Shown here: in pieces, positions 30,961-40,331 of the stretch
Position numbering within the stretch: position 1 is the first letter of the stretch
Layout: the number at the start of each line of letters is the position of its first letter
Source: G965279335 sp965279285
GTDB taxonomy: Bacteria > Pseudomonadota > Gammaproteobacteria > DSM-16500
Assembly (NCBI GenBank): GCA_965279285.1
Contig: OZ257148.1
Coordinates: 992,001-1,056,000, forward strand
Length of the DNA stretch: 64,000 bases
Reading direction: 5' to 3'
Notes under the pieces: model-generated
What the model was told of the DNA's origin: nothing
Database searches by the model: none
The model's input: the letters and a program-made list of their open reading frames with translations, nothing else
Translations under genes and position numbers: made by a program

Positions 30961-31796
30961 GGCAATACGGTTCAATACAAACGAGTTTTTGGACGAGTTC
31001 GACTATGCAGCCTATATCAGATAAAGGAAAGTTGCTCGCAATTTATCTTTTGAGTTCAGCACATACCAATATGTTAGGCTGTTTTAGAATTCCAGTAGGA
31101 TATATTGCGGAAGATTTAAGGTGGAGCTCAAAAACACTGCTAAAAACCTTCAATGAGTTAATTAAAATTAATTTTCTTACACGCGATCAGCTAAATGACT
31201 GGATAGTTATCCACAGCTTTTTAAAAAATCATCCGATCGAAAATCCAAATCAAGCTAAGAGTATTGAAAAACTTTTTTCGCAAATACCAGGAAAAGTTAG
31301 TTTTATCAGTCAATTAGCTGAGACATTATTGCTATCGAGCAAGTATTTTTCTGAAGGTTTCTGTAACCGTTTGCGAACCCTTTCGAAACCGTTTCTTAAT
31401 CAGGAACAGGAACAGAACCAGAATCAGAAACAGGAGAGAGACATGTCGAGTAAAAAAATTTTTCATGATGAAAATAACAACAAGCCCATCTGCAAATCAA
31501 CAAACAAAGTACTTAAACAGGATGCTGCAGAAGTTCTAGCATTTCTGAATGAAAAAGCCGGCAGAGCATTTCGTGAAGTTAACGCTAACTTAAAATTTAT
31601 TGTTGATAGATTGAAATCAGGCGCATCAGTTGATGATTGTCGACAAGTGATAGCAAAGAAATCTCGCGAGTGGAAATCAAATCCAAAAATGGCTGAGTAT
31701 TTACGGCCAGCAACTTTGTTTAATGATGAAAAGTTTGAGCAATACTTAGGTGAGCTGGTATTGCCAATAAACGGAGGCAAGCATGTTAAAAAATAA
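30957..31796 (+). CDS. Phage replication-type protein with conserved phage C-terminal domain
   Basis: The N-terminal half looks like a winged-helix replication initiator (YIAEDLRWSSKTLLKTFNEL), followed by a Q/N-rich linker (about residues 148-165). The C-terminal 100 residues carry the phage-specific domain seen in many replication proteins (TIGR02220-like): EVLAFLNEKAGRAFR, then SVDDCRQVIAKKSREW and EYLRPATLFNDEKFEQYL. It lies in a tightly overlapping block of phage-like genes and overlaps the next by 14 bases. Confidence 0.7.
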   Translation: MRQYGSIQTSFWTSSTMQPISDKGKLLAIYLLSSAHTNMLGCFRIPVGYIAEDLRWSSKTLLKTFNELIKINFLTRDQLNDWIVIHSFLKNHPIENPNQAKSIEKLFSQIPGKVSFISQLAETLLLSSKYFSEGFCNRLRTLSKPFLNQEQEQNQNQKQERDMSSKKIFHDENNNKPICKSTNKVLKQDAAEVLAFLNEKAGRAFREVNANLKFIVDRLKSGASVDDCRQVIAKKSREWKSNPKMAEYLRPATLFNDEKFEQYLGELVLPINGGKHVKK

Positions 31797-32100
31797 AAAT
31801 TGTCCTGAATGCAAAAAATTAATCGATGCAAAATCAGTATGCTGCACCTGTGGTTGGTATGAGAAATGCATACAAACAACATCGCCGCCAGATTACCGCT
31901 GCGAATTTCAAATCAATGGCCGTCGTTGTCGATTAAATGGAACTGTGTGTGATCATCCTTATTGGAAGAGTCCATGGTACTGTTCAAAGCATCACCGAGC
32001 TATTAATAACTTAGCTGCATGTGAGGCAATCTTAGATCGGGTTGACGAAGAGTATATTGAAACTTTCATTAGACATAAAATTGAGAAGGAGGCTTTATGA
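31783..32100 (+). CDS. Small cysteine-rich (zinc-ribbon) phage-type protein
   Basis: This 105-residue protein has CPEC near residue 7 and CCTCGW at about 25, then further pairs (YRCEFQINGRRC, VCDHPYW, WYCSKHH) that could bind a second zinc. The function is not known. It overlaps both neighbours (ATGA at the 3' side), consistent with a phage-type operon starting at 30049. Confidence 0.6.
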   Translation: MLKNKNCPECKKLIDAKSVCCTCGWYEKCIQTTSPPDYRCEFQINGRRCRLNGTVCDHPYWKSPWYCSKHHRAINNLAACEAILDRVDEEYIETFIRHKIEKEAL

Positions 32101-32390
32101 ATACAGCAATGTCATTAAAAAAAGGAAAAAATAATTTAAAAAAGTTATTAAAAATTAAATCTCAGCAAACAATCGATCGGGTTGAAATAGTAGAGGCTGA
32201 AATTGATTTTTATCGGAAGAGTATTAAAAAGCTACGTGCTTATGGTGATGGCCGTATTGTGATTAGAAAGAAAAATTTTCATCCTACTTGCGAGAATAAA
32301 AAAATTTTACAATTCACGTTACAAAACATTGCAACGCAAATGATTTTAATGGAAAGAGAGTTGGCTGTCTTAATTAATTATGGAGCTTGA
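32097..32390 (+). CDS. Hypothetical phage-type protein
   Basis: Ninety-seven residues, very basic at the start (LKKGKNNLKKLLKIK), otherwise unrecognised. It is coupled to the upstream zinc-ribbon gene and ends two bases before the next start, so it belongs to the same operon. Confidence 0.5.
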   Translation: MNTAMSLKKGKNNLKKLLKIKSQQTIDRVEIVEAEIDFYRKSIKKLRAYGDGRIVIRKKNFHPTCENKKILQFTLQNIATQMILMERELAVLINYGA

Positions 32391-32391
32391 T

Positions 32392-32791
32392 ATGACTAAA
32401 AATTACTTAGAATACGTTAAAAAACGTTAAAAAACGTCTGTATGATTGGAGTGAATGGTATAGTAGAGAGGATTTTTTTGGTTTGAGCTTTCCATCAAAA
32501 TCATTATCATATCGTTTAATGACTGAAGCGATGATAGCAAAAAATACATTATCAAGAAATTTGCCAGAAAATGCTGAAGCAGAAGAAATTGAATCATTGA
32601 TCAATGAAATGGCGCAACATAATTTAAGGATGGCTACGGCATTACGTTACTATTATTTTACTAGCGGAGCATTACGTGTTAAGGCTAAAAATCTTGAAAT
32701 TTCACATGGTTCATTTAAGATTTATGTCGATATGGGGCATCAATGGATGGTAGGGCGTTTAAGTTCCGCAGATAAAAAATATTGTAATTAA
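32392..32791 (+). pseudogene. Phage antitermination-Q-like gene broken by a 10-bp duplication
   Basis: The frame from ATG 32392 reads TKNYLEYVKKR and then stops. Removing one copy of the duplicated 10-mer TAAAAAACGT restores an uninterrupted frame that continues LYDWSEWYSREDFFGLSFPS and joins the 102-codon frame at 32483-32791. The Y-x-W-x-W-Y-S pattern and the C-terminal helical part (a basic RVKAKNLEISHGSFKIYVDM) resemble Q-type antiterminators of phages. The resemblance is by eye; the frameshift itself is visible directly. Confidence 0.55.
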
Positions 32792-32822
32792 TCTATAAAC
32801 TTTTGTGTTAAGGAGAATACAA

Positions 32823-33593
32823 GTGGAGAAGTATTTTAAAATTAAAGAGTTTAGTGACCTAACATCTGTGACAGTCAGAGCTTTGCAAATTTATGACAAA
32901 CTGGGCTTGTTAAGGCCCAGTCATAAAACAATGCATCAGTATCGTATGTATTCAGAAAAAGATATATTACGTTTGCAGCAAATAGTGACATTAAAATTCA
33001 TGGGGTTTTCTTTAGAGGAAATTAGTAAGATTTTTTCAAAACCAGGTTTTAATGTTGAACGTTCATTGCGTGCTCAGGCTCAATCAATAGCTGAAAGAGC
33101 AAAAAAACTTGAGCACGTCTCTAAATTGATGCATGAATTGGCAAAACAACTAGAGAGTGAAAATACGATAAATTGGGAAACGACAACTAAAATTATTGAG
33201 GTAATTCAAAAAGGTGAAATAAGTAAAGATAAATGGCATGAGAGTTATCTTAGTGCGCCAGAGTTAATGGAATTTGAAAAAATTGCTGCACAGCATACAG
33301 AAGAATATTGGAAAAAATATAGTGAGAGGTGGTTCGTGTTATATAAAGAGGTTGAGGAAAATTTACATACGGATCCAGAGGGTGATGTTGCGATGAAACT
33401 AGCAAAGCGATGGTTAGGCTTGGTTGATGAAATTTATTTTAATTTTCCTAATTTAAGAAAAAAATTATGGGAAGGCTATAAAGCTGGAATTATTTCAACT
33501 GATGGGATGCCGCATAATCAGAAGCTGATTGATTATATAGGGAAGGCAACGGCAAAATATAAGAAAACAAAAGTTGTTAATTTGAACTATTAG
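32823..33593 (+). CDS. MerR-family regulator with TipAS-like ligand domain
   Basis: The N-terminal 70 residues are a MerR DNA-binding domain (FKIKEFSDLTSVTVRALQIY, then YDKLGLLRPSH and a conserved QYRMYSEKDI). A coiled coil follows (about 75-115), and the C-terminal 140 residues resemble the antibiotic-sensing TipAS domain (HTEEYWKKYSERW and MKLAKRWLGLVDEI). TipA-like proteins sense thiopeptides and activate efflux genes. I chose GTG 32823 with AAGGAGA six bases upstream; a longer frame from 32805 runs through that ribosome site. Confidence 0.8.
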   Translation: MEKYFKIKEFSDLTSVTVRALQIYDKLGLLRPSHKTMHQYRMYSEKDILRLQQIVTLKFMGFSLEEISKIFSKPGFNVERSLRAQAQSIAERAKKLEHVSKLMHELAKQLESENTINWETTTKIIEVIQKGEISKDKWHESYLSAPELMEFEKIAAQHTEEYWKKYSERWFVLYKEVEENLHTDPEGDVAMKLAKRWLGLVDEIYFNFPNLRKKLWEGYKAGIISTDGMPHNQKLIDYIGKATAKYKKTKVVNLNY

Positions 33594-34169
33594 TGAAGTC
33601 TCTGACGCTTATTATCATATTTAAAGTATGAGTGTGATTGGCTGGTAGCTATCTTGCCGAAATTTACGTAACGTAAAAATACTTCATTTGAGCCTATGAG
33701 TTATAATACTATTTTCCGTGTAATGAAATTTTTATTGTTAATAGATAACACCGCCTTTCTTGCGCCGCAACGTTTTAATGTTAATCGTTGGATTGATAAA
33801 CTCAATGAAGTGCTTTTAAGTGAAGTGGCATCGCCTGAGATGATTGAGAAAAAAATGCTAGAGTTGTGACGATGTGTGATTAAGCTAGTGAGTGTGTTGA
33901 TGCCCAATTACCAGGTGCAACTATTACAAGTTATTACTCGCTCGGAAACGTCACCGTTATTTGAGGCGGAAGGCCTGATACCCACTAAGGCAGAGGCAAC
34001 AAAAGCACTGCTAAAAAGCCAATACCAGGAGTGAGTAATAGAGTGAAGCTGGGAATAGTTGATGTAATAAGCAAACATTTTTATAATTACATATTTTGCT
34101 GAAATATTTAATATTATGTTTGTTCATAACGATATAAATATAATCCCATAACAATAAGTAGCTTAAATT
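33594..34169. other. Decayed coding region
   Basis: No intact gene. Two short frames, one reading DNTAFLAPQRFNVNRWIDKL and one reading PLFEAEGLIPTKAEATKALL, are separated by stop codons and look like remnants of one degraded gene between about 33740 and 34034. I cannot name it. Confidence 0.4.
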
Positions 34170-34400
34170 ATGCTTTTCTTTAATAGAGCAAATTACATAG
34201 CAATAGCAAAACAGCAGGTAGATGCTCTCTATGAGCACGTGGAACGTAAAACTAAAGGTGAAAGTGGGCAATTAACAGAGGGCACTCATTGTTTATTGCG
34301 AAATTTATCTAAAATAAATACCGTATTAACTCACATAGCTGCTTTGCAAGCAGATGATGGTGTTTCTACTGGTAACTCTTTTCGTACCCCTAGCCCCTGA
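34170..34400 (+). CDS. Small hypothetical protein
   Basis: Seventy-six residues, predicted helical (NYIAIAKQQVDALYEHVERK), with no recognisable domain and no strong ribosome site. It precedes the WD40-kinase gene by 128 bp. It may be a remnant. Confidence 0.3.
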   Translation: MLFFNRANYIAIAKQQVDALYEHVERKTKGESGQLTEGTHCLLRNLSKINTVLTHIAALQADDGVSTGNSFRTPSP

Positions 34401-34528
34401 TGAGTTACGCTTTTGGTTGATACTAAAAATCTTTCCATAAACAAGATGTTATTTCTCTTTGCATCTCCTACCCAAACGTTTTGATTTAGACGATAATACG
34501 TTTCTTTAAAATAACAAGGAAAAACATC

Positions 34529-36634
34529 ATGCAAGCTTACCAACCCTTAGCTACGGCGGCTGATGCAAAAGATCAAAAATCCACAGCCATTGCTGACACC
34601 AAATCCGAAGCCAAACTCGACAAGCCCCTGCAAGGGCATAGTAATGGTGTTATTGCTCTCACGATGCTGGGCGATGGCCGACTGGCGAGTGGGTCTAGAG
34701 ATAACAGCATCAAGCTGTGGGATGTGCAGACGGGTCAGTGTGTGCAGACCCTGCAAGGGCATAGCAAAGAAGTTACTGCCCTCACGATGCTAGGCGATGG
34801 CCGTCTGGCGAGTGGGTCTAATGACAAGAGCATCAAGCTGTGGGATGTGAAGACGGGTCAGTGTGTGCAGACCCTGAAAGGGCATAGCAGTCATGTTTAT
34901 GCCCTCACGATGCTAGGCGATGGCCGTCTGGCGAGTGGGTCTACAGATAAGAGCATCAAGCTGTGGGATGTAAAAACGGGTCAGTGTGTGCAGACCCTGC
35001 AAGGGCATAGTGGTACTGTTAAGGCCCTCACGTTGCTAGGCGATGGCCGTCTGGCGAGTGGTTCTTATGACAAAAGTATCAAGCTGTGGGATGTGCAGAC
35101 GGGTCAGTGTGTGCAGACCCTGCAAGGGCATGAGAATGTTGTTTTTGCCCTCACGTTGCTAGGCAATGGCCGTCTGGCGAGTGGTTCTTGGGATAATAGC
35201 ATCAAGCTGTGGGATGTGCAGACGGGTCAGTGTGTGCAGACCCTGCAAGGGCATAGCGATTGGGTTCTTGCCCTCACGTTACTAGGCGATGGCCGTCTGG
35301 CGAGTGGGTCTAGAGATAACAGCATCAAGCTGTGGAATGTGCAGACGGGTCAGTGTGTGCAGACCCTGCAAGGGCATAGCGATGGAGTTGCTGCCCTCAC
35401 ATTGCTAGGCAATGGCCGTCTGGCGAGTGGGTCTTATGACAATAGCATCAAGCTCTGGGATGTGGGTGCACGTACATTGCAGTTGCGAGCTGCGGCAAAA
35501 ATAAAGGCGAAAGAGGAAGCGAAATTAAAAGCCGAGCGCGAGGCGAAAGAGAAAGCAGAAAAAGAGACCAAAGAAAAAGCCGAGCAAAATAAATTAATGA
35601 TGAAAGATCAAAAACTGGTAGACAAAGATAAAGAACTTGCTGAGTTACGTGCAAAACTTCAACAGTTAGAATTACAACAACAAAAACCCGCAGCACCTGC
35701 TGCAGGTTTATCTGTGTCTTTTGAAATTCCATACAACGAATTGCAATATGGTAACAAACTCGGTGCAGGTGGATTTGGTATTGTTTATAAAGGTACTTGG
35801 CGTTTTCAAAACGTGGCAATTAAAGAATTGCTCGACGAGAAACCTTCACCTGCAGCAGCGGCTGATTTTAAAAACGAAATGCAAGTGATGGCGAAACTGC
35901 GATCGTCTAATGTCGTACAATTTTATGGTTGCGTGTTAGGCAATCCAAAATATTGCATCGTGATGGAATACATGCCAAAAGGATCATTATTTAATTTATT
36001 GCGCAGTGAACAAACCTTAGATTGGTCCACACGTTACAAAATGACTTTAGACATGGCCTGTGGATTAGCATTTTTGCATGCAGAAAATATTTTGCATCGT
36101 GATTTAAAAAGTTTAAATGTGTTACTCGACGAACACTATCACGCAAAATTAACTGACTTTGGTTTATCGAAATTAAAAACAGAAACTAAGACCACGACAA
36201 AAACACAGCAGAGTGTTGGTTCTGAAGGTTGGATAGCACCTGAATTAACTGATCCAGACGGGAAGGATTCACAAAAATCCGATGTGTTTAGTATGGGTAT
36301 CACGATGTGGGAAATTGCTAGCCGCAAAATTCCTTACGAAACTGCAAAAAGTCGCGCGATGATTCCATTCTGGATGGCACAAGGTAAACGCGAAGACATC
36401 CCAACTGATTGCCCACCGAAAATAGCATATTTAATTAAATGGTGTTGGGATACGGATCCAAGCAAACGTCCAACAGCTGCAGAAGCAGTGAAATATTTAC
36501 GCGATGCCGAAAGTGATTTTAAACCCAGCGATAATAAACCGAATCAAAATGATAATGCGGCGCAAGTGAATAATGTAGCGAGCGCAAGTTTTGCAGCAAG
36601 TTATCAAATGAATACACCGGTGATGAAGAAATAA
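34529..36634 (+). CDS. WD40-repeat protein kinase (eukaryote-type, tyrosine-kinase-like)
   Basis: The 701-residue protein has seven near-identical 40-residue WD40 repeats (about 34-313; each with LASGS...SIKLWDV), enough for one complete propeller. A lysine/glutamate-rich coiled coil follows (about 316-390), then a full eukaryote-type kinase domain (about 405-665). Kinase motifs are intact: GAGGFG, VAIKEL, HRDLKSLN, DFG, and APE in GWIAPEL. Together they resemble amoebal TKL kinases rather than bacterial PknB-type enzymes. No signal peptide or membrane segment is present. I infer a host-directed effector acquired from a eukaryote. A decayed WD40 paralogue lies 150 bp downstream. Confidence 0.88.
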   Translation: MQAYQPLATAADAKDQKSTAIADTKSEAKLDKPLQGHSNGVIALTMLGDGRLASGSRDNSIKLWDVQTGQCVQTLQGHSKEVTALTMLGDGRLASGSNDKSIKLWDVKTGQCVQTLKGHSSHVYALTMLGDGRLASGSTDKSIKLWDVKTGQCVQTLQGHSGTVKALTLLGDGRLASGSYDKSIKLWDVQTGQCVQTLQGHENVVFALTLLGNGRLASGSWDNSIKLWDVQTGQCVQTLQGHSDWVLALTLLGDGRLASGSRDNSIKLWNVQTGQCVQTLQGHSDGVAALTLLGNGRLASGSYDNSIKLWDVGARTLQLRAAAKIKAKEEAKLKAEREAKEKAEKETKEKAEQNKLMMKDQKLVDKDKELAELRAKLQQLELQQQKPAAPAAGLSVSFEIPYNELQYGNKLGAGGFGIVYKGTWRFQNVAIKELLDEKPSPAAAADFKNEMQVMAKLRSSNVVQFYGCVLGNPKYCIVMEYMPKGSLFNLLRSEQTLDWSTRYKMTLDMACGLAFLHAENILHRDLKSLNVLLDEHYHAKLTDFGLSKLKTETKTTTKTQQSVGSEGWIAPELTDPDGKDSQKSDVFSMGITMWEIASRKIPYETAKSRAMIPFWMAQGKREDIPTDCPPKIAYLIKWCWDTDPSKRPTAAEAVKYLRDAESDFKPSDNKPNQNDNAAQVNNVASASFAASYQMNTPVMKK

Positions 36635-36719
36635 TTTTATCCTGAAAAAACTGGTGGATTTGTATATTAATCCCACCTACGAGGTATGATCAATCTTGTA
36701 GCTGGATGGGAGAACCGTT

Positions 36720-36744
36720 GGTGGATTTGACGGTCTAATCCACC
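36720..36744. repeat. Second REP-like palindrome (GGTGGATT/AATCCACC)
   Basis: GGTGGATT-TGACGGTCT-AATCCACC is a perfect 8-bp hairpin of a second palindrome type. A degenerate version (GGTGGATTTGTATATTAATC) lies at about 36652. They occupy the gap between the kinase and the WD40 pseudogene. Confidence 0.6.
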
Positions 36745-36787
36745 TACCAAAAATTAAATATAAAATTTATTTACAAAGAGAAATGTT

Positions 36788-37349
36788 ATGCAAGGTATTA
36801 AAGATCAAAAGTCATCAGCAACTGCAGTTACAGTCGTAGATGTCAAAGATCAAAAAGCTACTGTTACTGCCGACATTAAATTCGACCCCCAATATGACAA
36901 AACACTGGAAGGGCGCAGCGATACAATTAACGCTATCATAATGCTTCCAAACGGGCGCCTCGCGAGTGGATCTTCAGACAAAAGTATCAAACTATGAGAA
37001 GTAAAGCGTGGCAAGTGTGTGCAGACATTAAGCGAGCATAGTGGTTATGTTTACGCCCTCACGGTGTTGTCGGACGGGTGGCGTGAGTGGGTCATGGGAT
37101 GATACTACCAAACTGTGGGACGTAAAGCATGGCGAATGTGTTCAGACATTAAAGGAGCGTGGCGGCATTGTTAATGCCCTCACGATGTTGTCAGATGGCC
37201 GTCTAGCGAGTGGGGCATATGATCGGATTTACATTGCCGGCAAATTGAAAACCTCAAAATGGCAAGATAAAAATAATGAACCTCGTTATACCACGGAAGT
37301 GATAGCAGATGAATTAATTATGCTAGACAGTAAAAGTAGCGAAACCTAA
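36788..37349 (+). pseudogene. WD40 pseudogene fused to a single-stranded DNA-binding protein tail
   Basis: The start (GIKDQKSSATA...LASGSSDKSIKL) parallels the beginning of the WD40-kinase, but a TGA replaces the expected TGG after SIKL at about 36996 and a frameshift follows near 37078. The last frame (37041-37349) carries two WD40 blades and then switches abruptly into YIAGKLKTSKWQDKNNEPRY followed by TTEVIADELIMLDS, which is the C-terminal part of the SSB OB-fold. No SSB N-terminus is present, so two unrelated gene fragments have been joined. Confidence 0.75.
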
Positions 37350-37436
37350 GCAAAAAAATACGGAAACACCTGCGGAATCAGCGTCCGGTCCTTCATCATC
37401 TTGTAGCCTGCATTAATACTGAGTTTTCACTGCAAA

Positions 37437-37519
37437 CTTCCCCTCCTTTGGCTCCTGACCACACACTCACATCGTACCGATAAGAATGAGTGTGTGGTCA
37501 GGAGCCAAAGGAGGGGAAG
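37437..37519. repeat. Perfect 33-bp inverted repeat
   Basis: The arms 37437-37469 and 37487-37519 (CTTCCCCTCCTTTGGCTCCT...) are perfect inverted copies around a 17-bp loop. The element lies between the WD40/SSB pseudogene and the relaxation gene, with no T-run, so it may be a mobile-element terminus, a replication or transfer structure, or a terminator. Confidence 0.75.
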
Positions 37520-37609
37520 CTCGAGTTTTAAATGAGGTGAGTGAAAGCCTGCCAATGAGGAGGGGCCTTTAGAAGCAAAAGCAAAAACAAAAAAAAGGAG
37601 GTAAAAGCA

Positions 37610-38227
37610 ATGCAGTTAACGGAACGGGAAGTTGAGGTGATTAAGTTTATTAATGAGTTTGGTTATTGTGAAATGCCGCAGGTGATGAGGCGATTTGGAC
37701 TGCAAAAGACGCGAGTCTATGAAATGTTACAACGATTGGTTGAAGCAAAGCTGCTCTGTCATGAGCGAATCTTATATGGCCATCATGGTGTTTATTACGC
37801 TACGCATAAGGGGGCAAGATATACCGATTTGCCAGCGATTGAACGAGTGACGATTGGGCGTTATGCGCATCAGATGGTGATGTTGAATGTTTATAACCGA
37901 TTAAAAGATCACTATCCCGAAGCGCATTGGGTGAGTGAAAGACGGCTTAAGCATGATTTATTTTATGATGGTTTGGGAAAGATGGGGCATGTTGCAGATG
38001 GAATTTTAATGTTTCCTGATGGTAAACAAATGGCGATTGAGGTGGAGTTAAGTGTTAAAGGAAAGAATAGAATAGAAAAGATTTTAAGAGCTTATAGTGT
38101 GCAGTTAGCTATTCATGAGATTTGGTATTATTGCACATCGCCTGTTGTCACTGTTTTAACGTCTTTAGCAGAAAAAATGCCATTCATTAAAATTTTTAAC
38201 TTAAAGGAATTTTTATATGATCAGTGA
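37610..38227 (+). CDS. Replication-relaxation family protein
   Basis: The 205-residue protein begins with a winged helix (TEREVEVIKFINEFGYCEMP, then VMRRFGLQKTRVYEMLQRL) and continues into HVADGILMFPDGKQMAIEVE, the pattern of the Replic_Relax family found on plasmids and integrative elements, where it acts near the transfer origin. GGAGG precedes the start. It overlaps the coupling-protein gene by 11 bases, so the two probably form a mobilisation unit. Confidence 0.75.
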   Translation: MQLTEREVEVIKFINEFGYCEMPQVMRRFGLQKTRVYEMLQRLVEAKLLCHERILYGHHGVYYATHKGARYTDLPAIERVTIGRYAHQMVMLNVYNRLKDHYPEAHWVSERRLKHDLFYDGLGKMGHVADGILMFPDGKQMAIEVELSVKGKNRIEKILRAYSVQLAIHEIWYYCTSPVVTVLTSLAEKMPFIKIFNLKEFLYDQ

Positions 38228-39904
38228 GAAATTTCCGATGTTTATTTTTAACCATCCGCGACAATGTTTTTGGATAATAGCGATATCACTTGGATTTACC
38301 TGGCAGAGTGTGTCAGCGTTGATGGGGTTTTTTATTTATTTAGTGGTAAAAAAACGAATACAGTCACCTGGGTGGATGCTTTCGGCGACAGGTTTAATAA
38401 TCGGTTTTTTTTTATGTGTTATAGCCATGGGAGGTTATTTGATTTATTGCATGATGGCATGGTATCCAACATTTCGTTTTGGCGGGGTATGTTGGGATCT
38501 CACTGGGTAAGTGTGTTTAGCTCGTTGAACTTAATAAATTGTTTTGTTTGGCCAATGGTGTTTGCGGGATTATTAAATTTAATTGATTTAATACGTGAGA
38601 ATCCACATGGTCAGGTTATGGAATTATTGCATAAGGGTAAACATATTACGTTAGCTGAAGTGAGTGAAAAAGACATAGCAAAAGCTATGACGAAGATTCG
38701 AGAAGAAGAGCATGATGGTACGGTGTTAGGGATATCGAAATATACAGGGAAATGTACAGTTATTCCTGATCGAGATATTAATCAAGTGTTATTGGTGTTA
38801 GGAACAACGGGCAGTGGTAAAACCATTACATTAAGGCGGTTTTATCAGAGGGCAATTGCGAAAGGATATCCGTTGATTATTATTGATGGTAAGCCGGATG
38901 AAGATAACATTGAATGGTTGATGAAATTAGCGGGTGCACATGGAAGAAAATTCTTTGGTTTTAATTGTGGAAATTATCTTGCTTATGATGCGCTAGCTAA
39001 TGGGGGTTATACAGAGCTGAAGGATAAGATCATTAGTTTGAAAGATGAATGGTCGAGTGATCACTATCGATCGATTGCGGAGGATTATTTGCAGGCGACA
39101 TTTGAAGTGTTGTTAAGATCAGGAAGAGAGCTTGATCTTAAGGTGGTAGTCGAGTGTTTGAATTATCCTGATTTAGTGATGATGGCGAGAGCGATTAATG
39201 ATCCGAGGTTGATGAAGAGAGTGGCTAGTTTAGAGCGGTATGATAAGAGTGATATTACGGGATTGCAGGCACATTTGAACATTTTGATTCACTCGGAGTT
39301 GGGGAAGTATTTTGAGAAAAATGAAAGTACGTTTACGTTGCCGGATGTGATTCGAGAAAATGGGGTGGTGTATTTTGCGTTGCCGGCGTTGCGGTTTCCG
39401 AGTTTTTCGAAGGTGTTGGGTAAGTTGGTGATTAATGATCTTAAGGCGGTGGTGGATCGGTATAGTGGAGGTAAGAAAAGGATTTTTACGGTGTTTGATG
39501 AGTTTTCGGTGTTTGCTGGGGAGCAGGTGTTGAATTTGGTGAATATGGGAAGAGGAAAAGGTGTGCATGCGATTTTTGGGACGCAGGGATTGGCAGATTT
39601 GGAGAGAGTGGATGTGATGTTTAAAAGTCAGGTGTTGAATTGTGTGAATACATTAATTTGTCATCGGCTGAATGATCAGGAGAGTGCGGAAAGTGTGGCG
39701 AATTGGGTGGGGACGAGGGATGCGTTTACGGTGACGGCGCAGATTAATGTGAAGGAAGGTGATGCAGCGATGGGGAGTGTGAGGAGGAATAAGGAGTTTA
39801 TTGTGCATACGGATGAGATTAAGCAGGGGTTGGGGACGGGGGAGGTGTTTTATGTGACGAAGGTGGGGAGGTTTAGGAGGGATAAGGTTAGAATAAAGCT
39901 TTAG
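38217..39904 (+). pseudogene. TraD/TraG-like type IV coupling protein, frameshifted
   Basis: The start codon at 38217 overlaps the preceding gene and opens with two membrane segments (QCFWIIAISLGFTWQS and LIIGFFLCVIAMGGYLIYCM), but this frame stops at 38510. The main frame continues to 39904 with Walker A GTTGSGKT, KGYPLIIIDGKPDEDN, Walker B FTVFDEFSVF and the C-terminal LADLERVDVMFKSQVLNC. One frameshift near 38500 separates the membrane anchor from the ATPase. It would couple DNA substrate to a type IV secretion channel. The 3' third is extremely G-rich and C-poor on this strand. Confidence 0.8.
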
Positions 39905-40256
39905 TATGATATCGTATATAATTAAAGTTTGGTTTGTTTGCGCAATTTGTAGGGCTTTCACCATTGGTCCTTCATTCACCCAGCACCCTACGGTCAAACC
40001 CCATTCTTGGCCGGATACAGCGACTCCGTGTGCACTTTCGAGGCGTAGCGCACAGTAAACCATTTTGAAAAGAAATTTATCTAAATTTATTGTTTTCAAT
40101 ATTTCGTGTAAGTGCGAGCACTATCTGTAGCACAAGCGCCCTGGAAAATTTATCAATTTTTAATTAAAAATGTACAAATCATAGCCTACGAAACTTTTAG
40201 ACCGTATATACAGTTGGAGCCAATGTTTCACGTCTGCTGAATATTAGCGTTTTCGG
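39905..40256. other. Gap after the coupling protein, no intact gene
   Basis: No convincing gene. A minus-strand frame (SAHGVAVSGQEWGLTVGC) may be a mobile-element remnant. The segment just before 40257 probably belongs to the group II intron whose 3' end follows. Confidence 0.35.
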
Positions 40257-40331
40257 GAGCCGGATGCGGGAAAACTGCATGTCCGGTTCTGAGGAGGGGC
40301 TGACCGGAGTAATCTGGTCGGTCTACTCAAC
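40257..40331 (+). ncRNA. Orphan 3' end of a group II intron (domains V and VI)
   Basis: Positions 40257-40289 fold as domain V: GAGCCGGA pairs with TCCGGTTC, the upper stem is capped by a GAAA tetraloop, and the two-base bulge region is present. Domain VI follows, with GACCGGA-GTAA-TCTGGTC and the typical end GTCTACTCAAC. No intron-encoded reverse transcriptase is upstream, so this is a truncated remnant. Confidence 0.7.

Noticed and set aside
39653..40099. 148-residue minus-strand ORF overlapping the coupling-protein gene
   Set aside because: Most of it is antisense to the C-terminal TraD region, and its His/Pro/Arg-rich composition comes from the G-rich coding strand.
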